From Gordonibacter sp. 28C (lineage in GTDB: Bacteria > Actinomycetota > Coriobacteriia > Coriobacteriales > Eggerthellaceae), in the NCBI RefSeq assembly GCF_003339845.1, contig NZ_PPTR01000010.1:62001-126000 (forward strand): 64,000 nucleotides of DNA. The letters run 5' to 3'. Below the pieces are notes generated by a model that worked only from the letters and a program-made list of their open reading frames with translations, was not told the origin of the DNA and ran no database searches. Position numbers and translations under genes: made by a program. Shown piece by piece: positions 15,537-23,384 of this stretch (position 1 is the first letter of the stretch; each line of letters starts with the position of its first letter).

Positions 15537-16820
15537 TTACCTCCCTTCTTCTTCATCGGTTTCGACAGGCTTTGCCTGGCTGTTCTTGCTGCTCTTCTCG
15601 CACGCGGCCTTGGCTTCCTCGCGCGTGAGGTCGTACTTGCCGATGGACTTGTCGGGATGGTTCTTGTCCCAAGCGCGGACCTTCTCGAAGTCTGCGCCGC
15701 CGTCCATGCGACCGGACACCTTCATGCCGAAGCCGTGCACGACGAGCGCGGCGGCCAGGATGCCCGTGATGCCGAGCGCGATCGTGCCGGGCTGGACCAT
15801 CCAATCGCCGATGCGCAGGTCGCGATGGCGCTTGTAGAACGGGGTGTTGACCTCGACCCAGTTGTGGCCGGGATCGTTCGGAGCCGCTTCGCAGCAGCCG
15901 ATGCAGGGGGAACCCGCCTGCACGCACCAGCTGCGACGGTCGTTCCACAGCGTCACGCCGCAGTTGGACTTCGTCTGCGGTCCGCGGCAGCCCATGGGGT
16001 ACAGGCAGTAGCCCTTGGCCTCTTCCTCGGAGCCGAACTGGTAGACGAACTCGCCGTTCTCGAAGTGGCCGCGACGCTCGCAGTTGTCGTGGATCGTCTG
16101 GTCGAAGATGCCGGAGGGCTTGTTCTCGCCGTTGAGCGCCGGCAGCTTCTCCAGCAGCACGACGTCCACGAGCACGGACACGAGCCACTCGGGGTTCGCG
16201 GGGCAGCCCGGGATGTTGATGACCGGCGTGTCGATGCCGGCCTTCTTCAGGAACGCCTGCACGCCCAGGGCGTCCGAGGAGTTCGGGTGGGCGCCCATCC
16301 AGCCGCCGTTGACGGCGCAGGAGCCCAGCGCGACGACCGCGTTGGCCTTCTCGGCAGCCTCGATCAGATGCTCCGTGCCGGGCTTGTCGGCCACGCGCAG
16401 CGCTTGGCCGCCCCAGCCTTCCAGCACGGCGCCTTCGTACACCAGGATGTAGTTCCCGGCCTCGATGGTCTGCTCCTTGGCTTCCTCCATCGACCAACCG
16501 GCCGCTGCGGACAGCGTCTCGGAATAGTTGAGCGAGATAAGCTCGAGCACGACGCTCGCGGGATCCGGCGTCTCGACCTGGGCGAACGACTCGGTACATC
16601 CCGTGCACGACGCGCCTTCGATCCAGATTACCGGGTACAGCTTCCCCTTCGTAGCGCCGATCACGGATTTCTCGAGGGCCTGCGCTATCTGCGGCGCGGC
16701 GAGCTGGGACAGCCCGGCAGCCGCGGCAACGGCGCCGCAAAGTTTCATGAAGCTGCGCCGCGTCACACCGCGGGCGGAAAGCATGTTCTGAAACTCTGAA
16801 ACCGTGGCCTCTGTTTCCAT
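15537..16820 (-). CDS. hyaA: [NiFe]-hydrogenase small subunit, Tat-exported and membrane anchored
   Basis: This 427-residue iron-sulphur subunit begins with a Tat signal (TRRSFMK, residues 20-26, then a hydrophobic stretch) and relays electrons from the NiFe site. Cluster cysteines are seen in ASCTGCTESF, GSCAVNGGW, PGCPANPEW, the region with DNCERRGHFENG and GYCLYPMGCRG, and SPCIGCCE. A C-terminal helix (ALGITGILAAALVVHGFGM, about 350-370) anchors it, followed by a basic tail. I chose ATG 16820, seven bases after GGAGG; an in-frame GTG at 16826 adds two residues. It heads the hyaABC operon. No hyp maturation genes are in the window. Confidence 0.96.
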   Translation of the reverse strand: METEATVSEFQNMLSARGVTRRSFMKLCGAVAAAAGLSQLAAPQIAQALEKSVIGATKGKLYPVIWIEGASCTGCTESFAQVETPDPASVVLELISLNYSETLSAAAGWSMEEAKEQTIEAGNYILVYEGAVLEGWGGQALRVADKPGTEHLIEAAEKANAVVALGSCAVNGGWMGAHPNSSDALGVQAFLKKAGIDTPVINIPGCPANPEWLVSVLVDVVLLEKLPALNGENKPSGIFDQTIHDNCERRGHFENGEFVYQFGSEEEAKGYCLYPMGCRGPQTKSNCGVTLWNDRRSWCVQAGSPCIGCCEAAPNDPGHNWVEVNTPFYKRHRDLRIGDWMVQPGTIALGITGILAAALVVHGFGMKVSGRMDGGADFEKVRAWDKNHPDKSIGKYDLTREEAKAACEKSSKNSQAKPVETDEEEGR

Positions 16821-17247
16821 GTGCACACCTCCTCAGGTGCTCTCGTCTGACATTGCACTATTTAGTATTCTCCCCGAGAAATGTTTTAAATTACGCAACG
16901 ACTGCGCGAGCGCAACGATTGGCCCGCAAATGGTTCAAAAATGTTACGGATACTGTTTGTCGTAACATAATTTATGCAGGTTAATCATGCTTTTATGCAA
17001 AAACACGCATAAGAGAGCGCACCCCCTCGAATCATGCGCGATACAAGGCCGCTCATCGAAAAACAGGAGAATTGTAGGATTCCTGCATAAGAAGCGGCCC
17101 ACCCCTCGGGCGACACCGCACGGAAGGATATCATAAGACGACGCGCCGCGCGACCCGGATATCCCGGACGCGCCCCCTGCGACCGCGCGTCCGCCGCTGC
17201 TCTGAGCAACCGGCGGCAACTGCACATCACGACCGAAGGGCACGTCC
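16821..17247. other. Promoter region between hyaABC and pheA
   Basis: A 427-base divergent intergenic region, clearly AT-richer than its surroundings at 16850-17010. It holds a strong inverted repeat (16941-16968, listed separately) and four copies of TTATGC or its complement GCATAA between 16970 and 17095. The promoter for the hydrogenase operon should lie in the part nearest 16860 and that of pheA nearer 17200. No gene was seen. Confidence 0.65.
16941..16968. promoter_or_regulatory. Probable regulator-binding dyad upstream of hyaABC
   Basis: Perfect 8-base arms ATGTTACG (16941-16948) and CGTAACAT (16961-16968) are separated by 12 bases, giving half-site centres 20 bases apart, about two helical turns. 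It lies about 120 bases upstream of the hyaA start. Wide-spaced dyads of this kind are typical of dimeric or tetrameric regulators; which one binds is not known. Confidence 0.6.
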
Positions 17248-18099
17248 ATGACCGCCACCGAACCCGTATTCGCCTACCTGGGCCCCGCCGGCACCTACAC
17301 CGACGAGGCCGCCCGCGCCTTCGCCGCGCGCCTCGGCATCGACGAGCCGCAGCTTCTGGAATGCGCGTCGTTCGACGAGGTGTTCGACAGCGTCGACCGC
17401 GGCAAGTGCGAGTTCGGCGTCGTGGCCAAGGAGAACTCGCTCGAGGGGTCGGTCACGGCCACGCTCGACAACTTCGCGTTCAAGAGCCCGGCCACCATAC
17501 TGGGCGAGCAGGTCGTCGACATCCACCACTGCCTGGTGCTGCACCCCGACGCCAAGCTGGAGGACGTCACCTGCGTGGCCTCGCACGCCCAGGGCCTCGC
17601 GCAGTGCCGTCGCTTCCTGGCCGAGCGCCTGCCGGGGCGCGCCACCGTCACCACGTCTTCCACGGCGGAAAGCGCGCGACTGGCTCTGGAGAACCCGCAC
17701 GTCGCCGGCATCGCGAACGCGTTCGCCGCCGAGCTGTACGGGGCGCGCGTGGCGGAGCGCGACATCGAGGACCACTTCGGCAACCAGACGCTGTTCGCCC
17801 TCATCGGCCGCCAAGGGCACCCGCCCGTGTTCAGGGGGGACAAATACAAGACGTCGCTCGCGCTGTTCTTGCAGGTGGACCGGGCGGGCACGTTGAACAT
17901 GATCCTCTCGGAGTTCGCCTACGCCGGCATCAACCTGTCCATGATCCAGTCGCGCCCCACGAAGCAGGCGCTCGGCGACTACATGTTCTTCATCGAGTTC
18001 AAGGAAGACGCCAACTCGCTGCCGGTGCAAACGGCCCTCAACTGCCTGCGCCTCAAGCTGCGCGAGGTGAAAGTGCTCGGCAGCTACCCTGTGGCGTGA
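17248..18099 (+). CDS. pheA: Prephenate dehydratase
   Basis: This 283-residue monofunctional enzyme converts prephenate to phenylpyruvate in phenylalanine synthesis. The catalytic domain (residues 5-185) starts with FAYLGPAGTYTDEAARAF and carries KENSLEGSV, the TTSSTAESA motif containing the catalytic Thr and the NQTLFALI segment. A C-terminal ACT domain (about 198-275, TSLALFLQVDRAGTLNMIL then MIQSRPT) gives feedback control by phenylalanine. There is no chorismate mutase domain, so that step is encoded elsewhere. ATG 17248 is eight bases after GAAGGG. It stands alone; no leader peptide or attenuator was seen. Confidence 0.95.
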   Translation: MTATEPVFAYLGPAGTYTDEAARAFAARLGIDEPQLLECASFDEVFDSVDRGKCEFGVVAKENSLEGSVTATLDNFAFKSPATILGEQVVDIHHCLVLHPDAKLEDVTCVASHAQGLAQCRRFLAERLPGRATVTTSSTAESARLALENPHVAGIANAFAAELYGARVAERDIEDHFGNQTLFALIGRQGHPPVFRGDKYKTSLALFLQVDRAGTLNMILSEFAYAGINLSMIQSRPTKQALGDYMFFIEFKEDANSLPVQTALNCLRLKLREVKVLGSYPVA

Positions 18100-18114
18100 A
18101 CAAGCGTCGCGCTT

Positions 18115-18693
18115 TTAGAACGCGATGACGCCCAGGTGCTCTAGCAGGATCTTCGTGCCGATGAGAATGAGCACGACGCCGCCGACGACGGTGGCGGTCT
18201 TCTCGTAGCGGGCTCCGAAGCGGTGCCCCACGGCCACGCCCGCCAGCGACAAGACGAACGTCGTGACGCCGATGAGGGCGACGGACGACACGATGTCCAC
18301 GCGCAGGAACGCGAACGTGATGCCCACGGCCAGCGCGTCGATGCTCGTGGCCACCGACAGCATCACCAGCTCGCGCAGGTCGAGCTTGCCGTCCGCCGGG
18401 CAGGACAGCTCCTCCTCGCCGCCGCGGAAGGCGTCCCACAGCATCTTGCCGCCGATGAACGCCAGCAAGACAAAGGCTATCCAGTGGTCAACCGGCGTGA
18501 TGTACTGCTCGAACTGCGTTCCCAGCGCCCAGCCCGCAAGCGGCATGAGCGCCTGGAAGCCGCCGAAGAACAGGGCTATGACCACGCCTTGGCGCACGTC
18601 GAGGCGCTTCATGCACAGCCCTTTGCACACCGAAACGGCGAAGGCGTCCATGGACAGCCCCACCGCCACCAAGAACAGCTCCACGAATCCCAC
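18115..18693 (-). CDS. mntP: Manganese efflux pump MntP
   Basis: This 192-residue inner-membrane protein has six hydrophobic helices in two three-helix repeats, beginning VELFLVAVGLSMDAFAVSVCKGL and repeating as LVMLSVATSIDALAVGITFAF. The two Asp residues in SMDAFAV and SIDALAV are the family's metal-site acids. It exports Mn2+ to prevent toxicity. Start is a GTG at 18693 with GAGGGGG seven bases upstream. The ~200-base leader carries a yybP-ykoY-type manganese riboswitch followed by an intrinsic terminator, so expression should rise when Mn2+ is high. It converges with pheA, 15 bases apart. Confidence 0.95.
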   Translation of the reverse strand: MGFVELFLVAVGLSMDAFAVSVCKGLCMKRLDVRQGVVIALFFGGFQALMPLAGWALGTQFEQYITPVDHWIAFVLLAFIGGKMLWDAFRGGEEELSCPADGKLDLRELVMLSVATSIDALAVGITFAFLRVDIVSSVALIGVTTFVLSLAGVAVGHRFGARYEKTATVVGGVVLILIGTKILLEHLGVIAF

Positions 18694-18751
18694 GATGACC
18701 CCCTCGTTCTCGTCCGGCCTCCCACGCCCGTCCTCTCATCCGGCCGTGGGC

Positions 18752-18778
18752 AAAAAAATACCGACGCGGGCGCGTCGG
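18752..18778 (-). terminator. Expression-platform terminator of the mntP riboswitch
   Basis: On the minus strand, complementary arms in CCGACGCG...CGCGTCGG (18778-18761) form a short GC stem followed by a seven-U run (18758-18752), about 60 bases before the mntP start. Its position just after the aptamer suggests transcription termination when Mn2+ is low. Confidence 0.8.
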
Positions 18779-18905
18779 CTGCGAAAAAGCACGGTGCGAC
18801 GCCTGCGCCACACCGCGAGTCTTGTCGTTTAAGGCTGGCCAGCTTCCTATGCGAAGCAGTATGTTGACCGGGCCGCGCCCGAAGGCGTCGACTACTCCCT
18901 CACGG
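18779..18905 (-). promoter_or_regulatory. yybP-ykoY manganese riboswitch aptamer
   Basis: The minus-strand leader of mntP contains the two most conserved blocks of the yybP-ykoY family in the right order: AGGGAGTAG (18900-18892) and GTCAACATACTG (18867-18856), followed by a purine-rich ACAAGACTC segment. A TAGAAT -10 box (18920-18915) lies just before it, so the transcript starts right at the aptamer. The mntP gene downstream is a classic member of this Mn2+-sensing regulon. A covariance-model search was not possible here. Confidence 0.85.
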
Positions 18906-18934
18906 GATTCGCGTATTCTATCACAGCGAAACGC

Positions 18935-19810
18935 TCAGGGAAGGAAAACGTCGCCCTCCCGTCGGAAAAAACCTTCCGACACGAGGTCCGCCGCGATCCC
19001 CTCGAACACGTCCGCGTCCACCCGGTCGCGGCCGCCGGCCAGCTCGAAGGCGTCCAGGCGCTCGGCCAGCTCGGCCGCGCCGATGCCGGGCGAGGCCAGC
19101 ACGATGCGCACGAGCTCGGCGCGCTTCTGGCGCCGCGAGCCCTCGAACGCGCTCTGGCGCACGTAGTGGGCGCTGCGCCGCGAAGGATTGGCGACCTGCG
19201 TCTTCAGGTGCGCGCCGTAGTCGAGCAGCGCGTAGTACCACGCCCGCGCGTCGTCTTCGGGGCACGTGTCGGCCACGAGCGGCGCGAGCTCCTTGTCGCC
19301 CACCTTCTCGCGGTCGGGGAACAGCTCGTGCAGGAACACCGTGCGCACGTTCGTCTCGATGTAGACGGACGGGCGGTTGTAGGCGAACGCCATGACGCCG
19401 GCCGCCGTGGCCGGGCCGATGCCGGGCAGGCGCTGCAGCTCCTCGGCCGTGTCGGGCAACGCGCCCCCGCGCTCGGCCGCGCACGCGTCGGCCGTCCTTT
19501 TGAGGGCTATCGCGCGGCGGTTGTAGCCAAGACCCTGCCATTGGGCGAGCACGTCGGCCGTGTCGGCCGACGCGAGCGCGTCTATCGTGGGGAACAGCGC
19601 CATGAAGCGCTCCCAGAACCGCCCCACGCGCGCCACCTGCGTCTGCTGGAGCATGATCTCGGACACGAGCACGGCGTAGGGATCGTCGAGGCCGCGCCAG
19701 GGAAGGTCGCGGTAGAGCGCGGCGCCCTGCTCGCGCACGAGCGCGACGAACGCGTCGCGGTCGGGGTCGTCGCACGGCCACGCGGGCCGCGGCGCCTGCG
19801 TCAGCGGCAT
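18935..19810 (-). CDS. MutY-like HhH-GPD DNA glycosylase without iron-sulphur cluster
   Basis: This 291-residue protein matches the MutY core: LPWRGLDDPYAVLVSEIMLQQTQV with the catalytic Glu (E51) and the helix-hairpin-helix LPGIGPATAAG (128-138). Two things differ. The catalytic Asp position reads YIETNVRT, giving Glu152. The four-Cys iron-sulphur loop that normally follows LLDYGA is absent; no cysteines occur there. The MutT-like C-terminal domain is also missing and is replaced by a winged-helix-like tail. It probably removes A opposite 8-oxoG or another mispaired base. ATG 19810 lies within the end of the Rrf2 gene with no strong ribosome site, so it relies on coupling. Confidence 0.82.
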   Translation of the reverse strand: MPLTQAPRPAWPCDDPDRDAFVALVREQGAALYRDLPWRGLDDPYAVLVSEIMLQQTQVARVGRFWERFMALFPTIDALASADTADVLAQWQGLGYNRRAIALKRTADACAAERGGALPDTAEELQRLPGIGPATAAGVMAFAYNRPSVYIETNVRTVFLHELFPDREKVGDKELAPLVADTCPEDDARAWYYALLDYGAHLKTQVANPSRRSAHYVRQSAFEGSRRQKRAELVRIVLASPGIGAAELAERLDAFELAGGRDRVDADVFEGIAADLVSEGFFRREGDVFLP

Positions 19811-20352
19811 GAACCCTGGGCGCAGGAGGACGTGCGCATGGGGCAGGCGCTCGCCCGGACCCCCGACGAGGAGGCGGCGAGGGCGGCGTCCCCTCGCTCG
19901 CCAGTCGGAGCGTCGCCCGCATCCATGGCCTTCTCGATGGACGGATGGGTTCCGCCCTGCTCGAACAGGTCTTTGAGCGTGATGGACGCGAAGTAGCCGT
20001 TGAGCATGCGGTCGGCGCCCTGCCACACCTTGTTGTAGGCGCACTCCGGCTGCTTCTCGCAGTATTCGGGGTCCATGACGCACAGCGAGATGCTCACCGG
20101 CCCCTGGATGGCCTCCAGCACCTCCAGCAGCGTGACCTCGGCCGGGTCGCAGTTGAGAACGAGCCCGCCGTGCGCGCCGCGCACGGTTTTGATGAGCCCT
20201 CCCTTCACCAGGTCGTGCTGGATGCTGCGCGCGAACGCGTAGGGTATGTCCTCTTCTTCGGCTATGTCCGATACGGATACGTAGGCGTCGCCGCTCTTGT
20301 AAGCGGCCCTCAGAATGCGGCAGGCGTAATCGCAGCGTCGCGTGATATCCAT
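19801..20352 (-). CDS. Rrf2 family transcriptional regulator, probable iron-sulphur sensor
   Basis: This 183-residue regulator has the Rrf2 winged helix (residues 1-65; VSVSDIAEEEDIPYAFARSI is the HTH) and the conserved TVRGAHGGLVL wing. Three cysteines, C91, C98 and C104, match the cluster-binding set of IscR/NsrR-type proteins, so it may sense Fe-S status, NO or redox. The last 45 residues are unconserved and low-complexity. It lies between the AAA-like gene (six bases upstream) and the MutY-like gene (10-base overlap), all on the minus strand, so all three are likely co-transcribed. GAGGAG precedes the ATG at 20352. Confidence 0.88.
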   Translation of the reverse strand: MDITRRCDYACRILRAAYKSGDAYVSVSDIAEEEDIPYAFARSIQHDLVKGGLIKTVRGAHGGLVLNCDPAEVTLLEVLEAIQGPVSISLCVMDPEYCEKQPECAYNKVWQGADRMLNGYFASITLKDLFEQGGTHPSIEKAMDAGDAPTGERGDAALAASSSGVRASACPMRTSSCAQGSCR

Positions 20353-20357
20353 GTGTT

Positions 20358-22001
20358 CTACTCCTCGGTTCCCTTCAGCAAATCGTCAAGATGGTCAAGC
20401 TCGCGCCTGAAGTCCTTCACGACGGCGTCCTCGAGAGCGCGGTACTCCTCCGAGTCCAGCGGCTGGTAAGCCGCCAGCTTGTCGAACAGGTTGTCTGCGG
20501 TGACGGGCAGGTAGCGCCGTGCCACCAGGCTTGCCTTGTACGCTTCCTCTATGGCTTCGCGGGCGGCCATGTATATGTCGTAGCGGGGCATGCCGGCCGA
20601 GTAGCGCACGAGGTCGACCCGGTTCACGCCGCGCAGCGACGGATGCTCGCGCGCGATCTCCATCCAAATGTCCACGCGCTCTTCCGGCGTGGGGTAGTCG
20701 ATGTCCACGATGGACAGCGGCTCCAGCAGATCGTAGAAGAACGGGTCGATCTCCCCCGCTTCCGCCGCCGTGACCAGCACGAACACGTCGGGGTTCTCCA
20801 CGGCCGAGCGGATGAGCCCCATGGCCTCGCGCGCGCCGCGCGACAGGCTGGAGAACATGAAGCCGCCGAACTCGTCGCCGACGTCGGACATGGGCGACGC
20901 CCACAGGTCCAGATCCTCCAGCATGAGCACGCCGGGGCCCTCGAAGGCGTTGCGCGCCGCGTTGAGCTGGGGCTGGTTGTCGGCCTGGGCCATGACGCAG
21001 AGCACCGGCATGCCCTGGAGGTTCTCCTCCATGCGCATGCGGATGGCCGGCATGTCCAGCTCGCCGAGCGTGGCCACCATGAAGCGGTTGGCGTCCTCGC
21101 GTGCGGGAGAGCGGAACATGATGGCGTCGGCAGCGGGCATGCGGTCAAGGCCGTGCCGCGCGTTGAGCAGCTCGACGAGGTTCTTGAACTGGGGGTCGTC
21201 CTGCATTCCCAGACCGAAGTCGCGCATGAGCGCCACGGTTTCGTTGTAGCCGACGATGTCGGCGTAGGAGATGCGCTCGAGCGCCGAGACGATCGCGTGA
21301 GCGTCGGCGTCCTCGCCCACCGCGTCCTCTGCCGACCGGATGGCGCGCGCGAGCGCCGAGGCATCCTCGGCCGGAGCGGCGCTCTTCTGGTCGCCCTTCG
21401 AGCCGCCGGCCTCGCGCCGCCACGAGGCGGCGCCCTTTTCGGCGTCCTCGGATTCGACGTCCGCCTCTTCAACCGGCGCATCCTCGTCGCGAATCTCCGC
21501 AGGCTCCGTCGGCTTCGGCGCGGGAGCCGCGTCGTCTTTCGGACGCGGGAGCGTGACGTGCTCCACCTTCATGAGCCGGGGCGCGTCGATGCCGAGGAAG
21601 TCCTGGGAGATCATGTCGGTCATGTCCTCCAGATCCTCGCGCGTCAAGCCGAACTCCTCCAGCTTGTCCAGCGCAAGGCGCTGCAGCTGCTCGGCGCAGG
21701 CGGCCACTTCGTCGGAGGCCAGGAAAGGCTCGAGCTTCTCGAAGATGTACTCGGCGAGCGAGCGCTCCTTCAGCTTGCAGGCGAGCGCCCAGGCTTGGCG
21801 CAGCCCGTCCACGGCCTCGTCGTCGGGGGCGTAGGCGTTGCGGGCGCCCTTCTCGAAAGCGGCAAGGTACAGGTGCATGCCCAGCACGGCGTCGCCCGCA
21901 GCGCAGGCAAGCGCGGCGCGGCGCAGGTAGTCGGCGGCGGAGCTGTTGTCGTATTCGTCGTTCTGGCTTGGCGAATTGTTCGCGTCAACGTTCTCGAACA
22001 T
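20358..22001 (-). CDS. Degenerate AAA+ ATPase-like protein
   Basis: This 547-residue cytoplasmic protein has an N-terminal helical repeat region (residues 20-135, TPR/Sel1-like), an acidic Pro/Ala/Glu-rich linker (150-215) and a C-terminal region with AAA+ features (240-500). Walker B-like VLMLEDLDLW is at 358-367, the lid start reads IDYPTPEERVDIWMEIA, and sensor-1 is at VFVLVTAA. The Walker A position (about 296-306, FRSPAREDANR) has no GxxGxGKT, so it should not hydrolyse ATP in the normal way. I cannot assign a role; a scaffold or adaptor derived from an AAA+ unfoldase is possible. It heads an operon with rrf2 and the MutY-like gene. GGAGGGG precedes the ATG. Confidence 0.7.
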   Translation of the reverse strand: MFENVDANNSPSQNDEYDNSSAADYLRRAALACAAGDAVLGMHLYLAAFEKGARNAYAPDDEAVDGLRQAWALACKLKERSLAEYIFEKLEPFLASDEVAACAEQLQRLALDKLEEFGLTREDLEDMTDMISQDFLGIDAPRLMKVEHVTLPRPKDDAAPAPKPTEPAEIRDEDAPVEEADVESEDAEKGAASWRREAGGSKGDQKSAAPAEDASALARAIRSAEDAVGEDADAHAIVSALERISYADIVGYNETVALMRDFGLGMQDDPQFKNLVELLNARHGLDRMPAADAIMFRSPAREDANRFMVATLGELDMPAIRMRMEENLQGMPVLCVMAQADNQPQLNAARNAFEGPGVLMLEDLDLWASPMSDVGDEFGGFMFSSLSRGAREAMGLIRSAVENPDVFVLVTAAEAGEIDPFFYDLLEPLSIVDIDYPTPEERVDIWMEIAREHPSLRGVNRVDLVRYSAGMPRYDIYMAAREAIEEAYKASLVARRYLPVTADNLFDKLAAYQPLDSEEYRALEDAVVKDFRRELDHLDDLLKGTEE

Positions 22002-22407
22002 GGGCCCCCCTCCTTCTCAGATATGTGAACGTCGCAGATGAATTGCGCAAATGTATATGGTCAAGTCACATTTTACCGGACTGCGCCGCAAGCGCATAGG
22101 GCGAAGCGCAAAAACCTCAAATCGTCACGTACCGGTAACAAAACGAATCGAAGGTAACGAACGGTCAACGCCCGCCGCATGGCAAATACCGCCGGAGCCG
22201 CCGCGCAGGGCGGGCAGCAGCCTGCCCCTACGTCAACAGGTGCCTTCCCCGGCGCAGCACCGACACCTCGCAAGAACCGTCAGCCCGCGTCAAAAACGCC
22301 GGGATGCGGGAAACCGACGGCCACAACTAGCAAGCGCGCCAGCGCGGCTGTCTTCCCCTCTCACCGCGAGACGCAAGGGCCTCTCCCCCAACTCCGTCCA
22401 GGGCGGA
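22002..22407. other. Intergenic region without a supported gene
   Basis: The part next to 22001 is AT-richer (22020-22140) and should hold the promoter of the AAA-like gene on the minus strand. The rest is GC-rich with short palindromes such as GGGCAGCAGCCTGCCC near 22210. No open frame has a credible start and ribosome site. Confidence 0.6.
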
Positions 22408-22511
22408 CGGGGGCGGAGGCGCCCATAAAGCGAGTTCCGCACGAGCCGAAGCGTCCAGTGGACGCTTCGTGCGAGCAGGACTGCCCGAGCGACTGGGCGC
22501 CTCCGCCCCCG
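22408..22511. repeat. 104-bp nested palindrome (potential cruciform)
   Basis: Perfect 18-base outer arms (22408-22425 and 22494-22511, GC-only apart from two A/T pairs) enclose a second perfect hairpin, CGAAGCGTCC (22447-22456) and its complement (22460-22469) with a 3-base AGT loop. The inner GTCC-AGT-GGAC core resembles the inner hairpins of the repeats at 2236-2260 and 50315-50339. It lies 34 bases past the stop of the HAD gene and could also slow transcription. Confidence 0.8.
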
Positions 22512-22544
22512 CCCGCCCGTCCCGCAGGTCAAAACAAGAGGCCC

Positions 22545-23294
22545 CTACCAGTCGAGCACCTTCCAGTGCTTCTCCCGCGCCGTGCGCGCAAGCGGCCGGT
22601 CGGGATCGACGGCGAAGGCGTGCTCGGCGGCCCCCAGCACCGCGCGGTCGGAGTGGTGGTCGCCGTAGGCGCTGCCCAGCACCCAGTTGCCCGCGCCGAA
22701 GCGCTCGTCGCCGAAGCGCTGCACGGCCGCGAGCTTCTCCTCGCCCTCCACGGGCCGGCCCTCCACATCGCGCGTGTACGTGCCGTCGGGCGCCTTGCGC
22801 ATGCGCGTGGATATCTGGAACTCGAAGGGATGGTGCTCCATGGCGCGCAGGATTATGGGCTCGAACGTGGCCGAGATGACCACGACCACCTCGCCTGCGG
22901 CCACGTGGGCGCGCATGGCGGCGTCGGCGGCGGGACGGAACAGGAGCGCGATGCGCTCGTCGTAGAAGTCGGCCAGGAAGCGGTCGACCTCGTCGGCCGA
23001 CCGGCCCTCGAACGCCGTGAACACCAGGCCGCGCACCTTGCTCTCGTTCTGCGGCAGGCGCAGCTTGTAGGCCGCCGCCCATAAAAGGATGCGGAAGATC
23101 ACCCGCTTGCGCAGCATGCCCCGCTCCATGAGGTGCTGCACGAGCAGCACGGGCGAGTTGCCGTTTATGCTCGTCCCGTCGAAGTCGAACACCGCGAGCC
23201 GCACAGGCTCGTCGTCCGGCCGCTCCGCAGCGGGACCGGCGAACGGCACGCCGCCCTGTTGATCTTCCGCGATCTGCTCCCCCGGTCGGGACAT
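22545..23294 (-). CDS. HAD-IB family phosphatase (SerB-like)
   Basis: This 249-residue soluble hydrolase has the haloacid dehalogenase motifs: FDFDGTSING (motif I, nucleophile Asp at about residue 37), VVISATFEP (motif II), a Lys-containing segment before GEEKLAAVQRFG and YGDHHSD (motif IV). Helical cap residues lie between motifs I and II, as in phosphoserine phosphatase and HAD-IB hydrolases acting on phospho-metabolites or lysolipids. ATG 23294 has GAGG seven bases upstream; an open frame further upstream lacks a better start. It is followed by the large palindrome and lies 90 bases downstream of the ABC exporter genes on the same strand, so read-through is possible. Confidence 0.85.
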   Translation of the reverse strand: MSRPGEQIAEDQQGGVPFAGPAAERPDDEPVRLAVFDFDGTSINGNSPVLLVQHLMERGMLRKRVIFRILLWAAAYKLRLPQNESKVRGLVFTAFEGRSADEVDRFLADFYDERIALLFRPAADAAMRAHVAAGEVVVVISATFEPIILRAMEHHPFEFQISTRMRKAPDGTYTRDVEGRPVEGEEKLAAVQRFGDERFGAGNWVLGSAYGDHHSDRAVLGAAEHAFAVDPDRPLARTAREKHWKVLDW

Positions 23295-23384
23295 AGGCCA
23301 TCCTCGTCGTCGTGACGAGGTGCCCCGGATCGAAGGCCGGGGCGCGAGGGCCCGCGCGGCGGCGGGCCCTTCCCGCAAGTCGCG

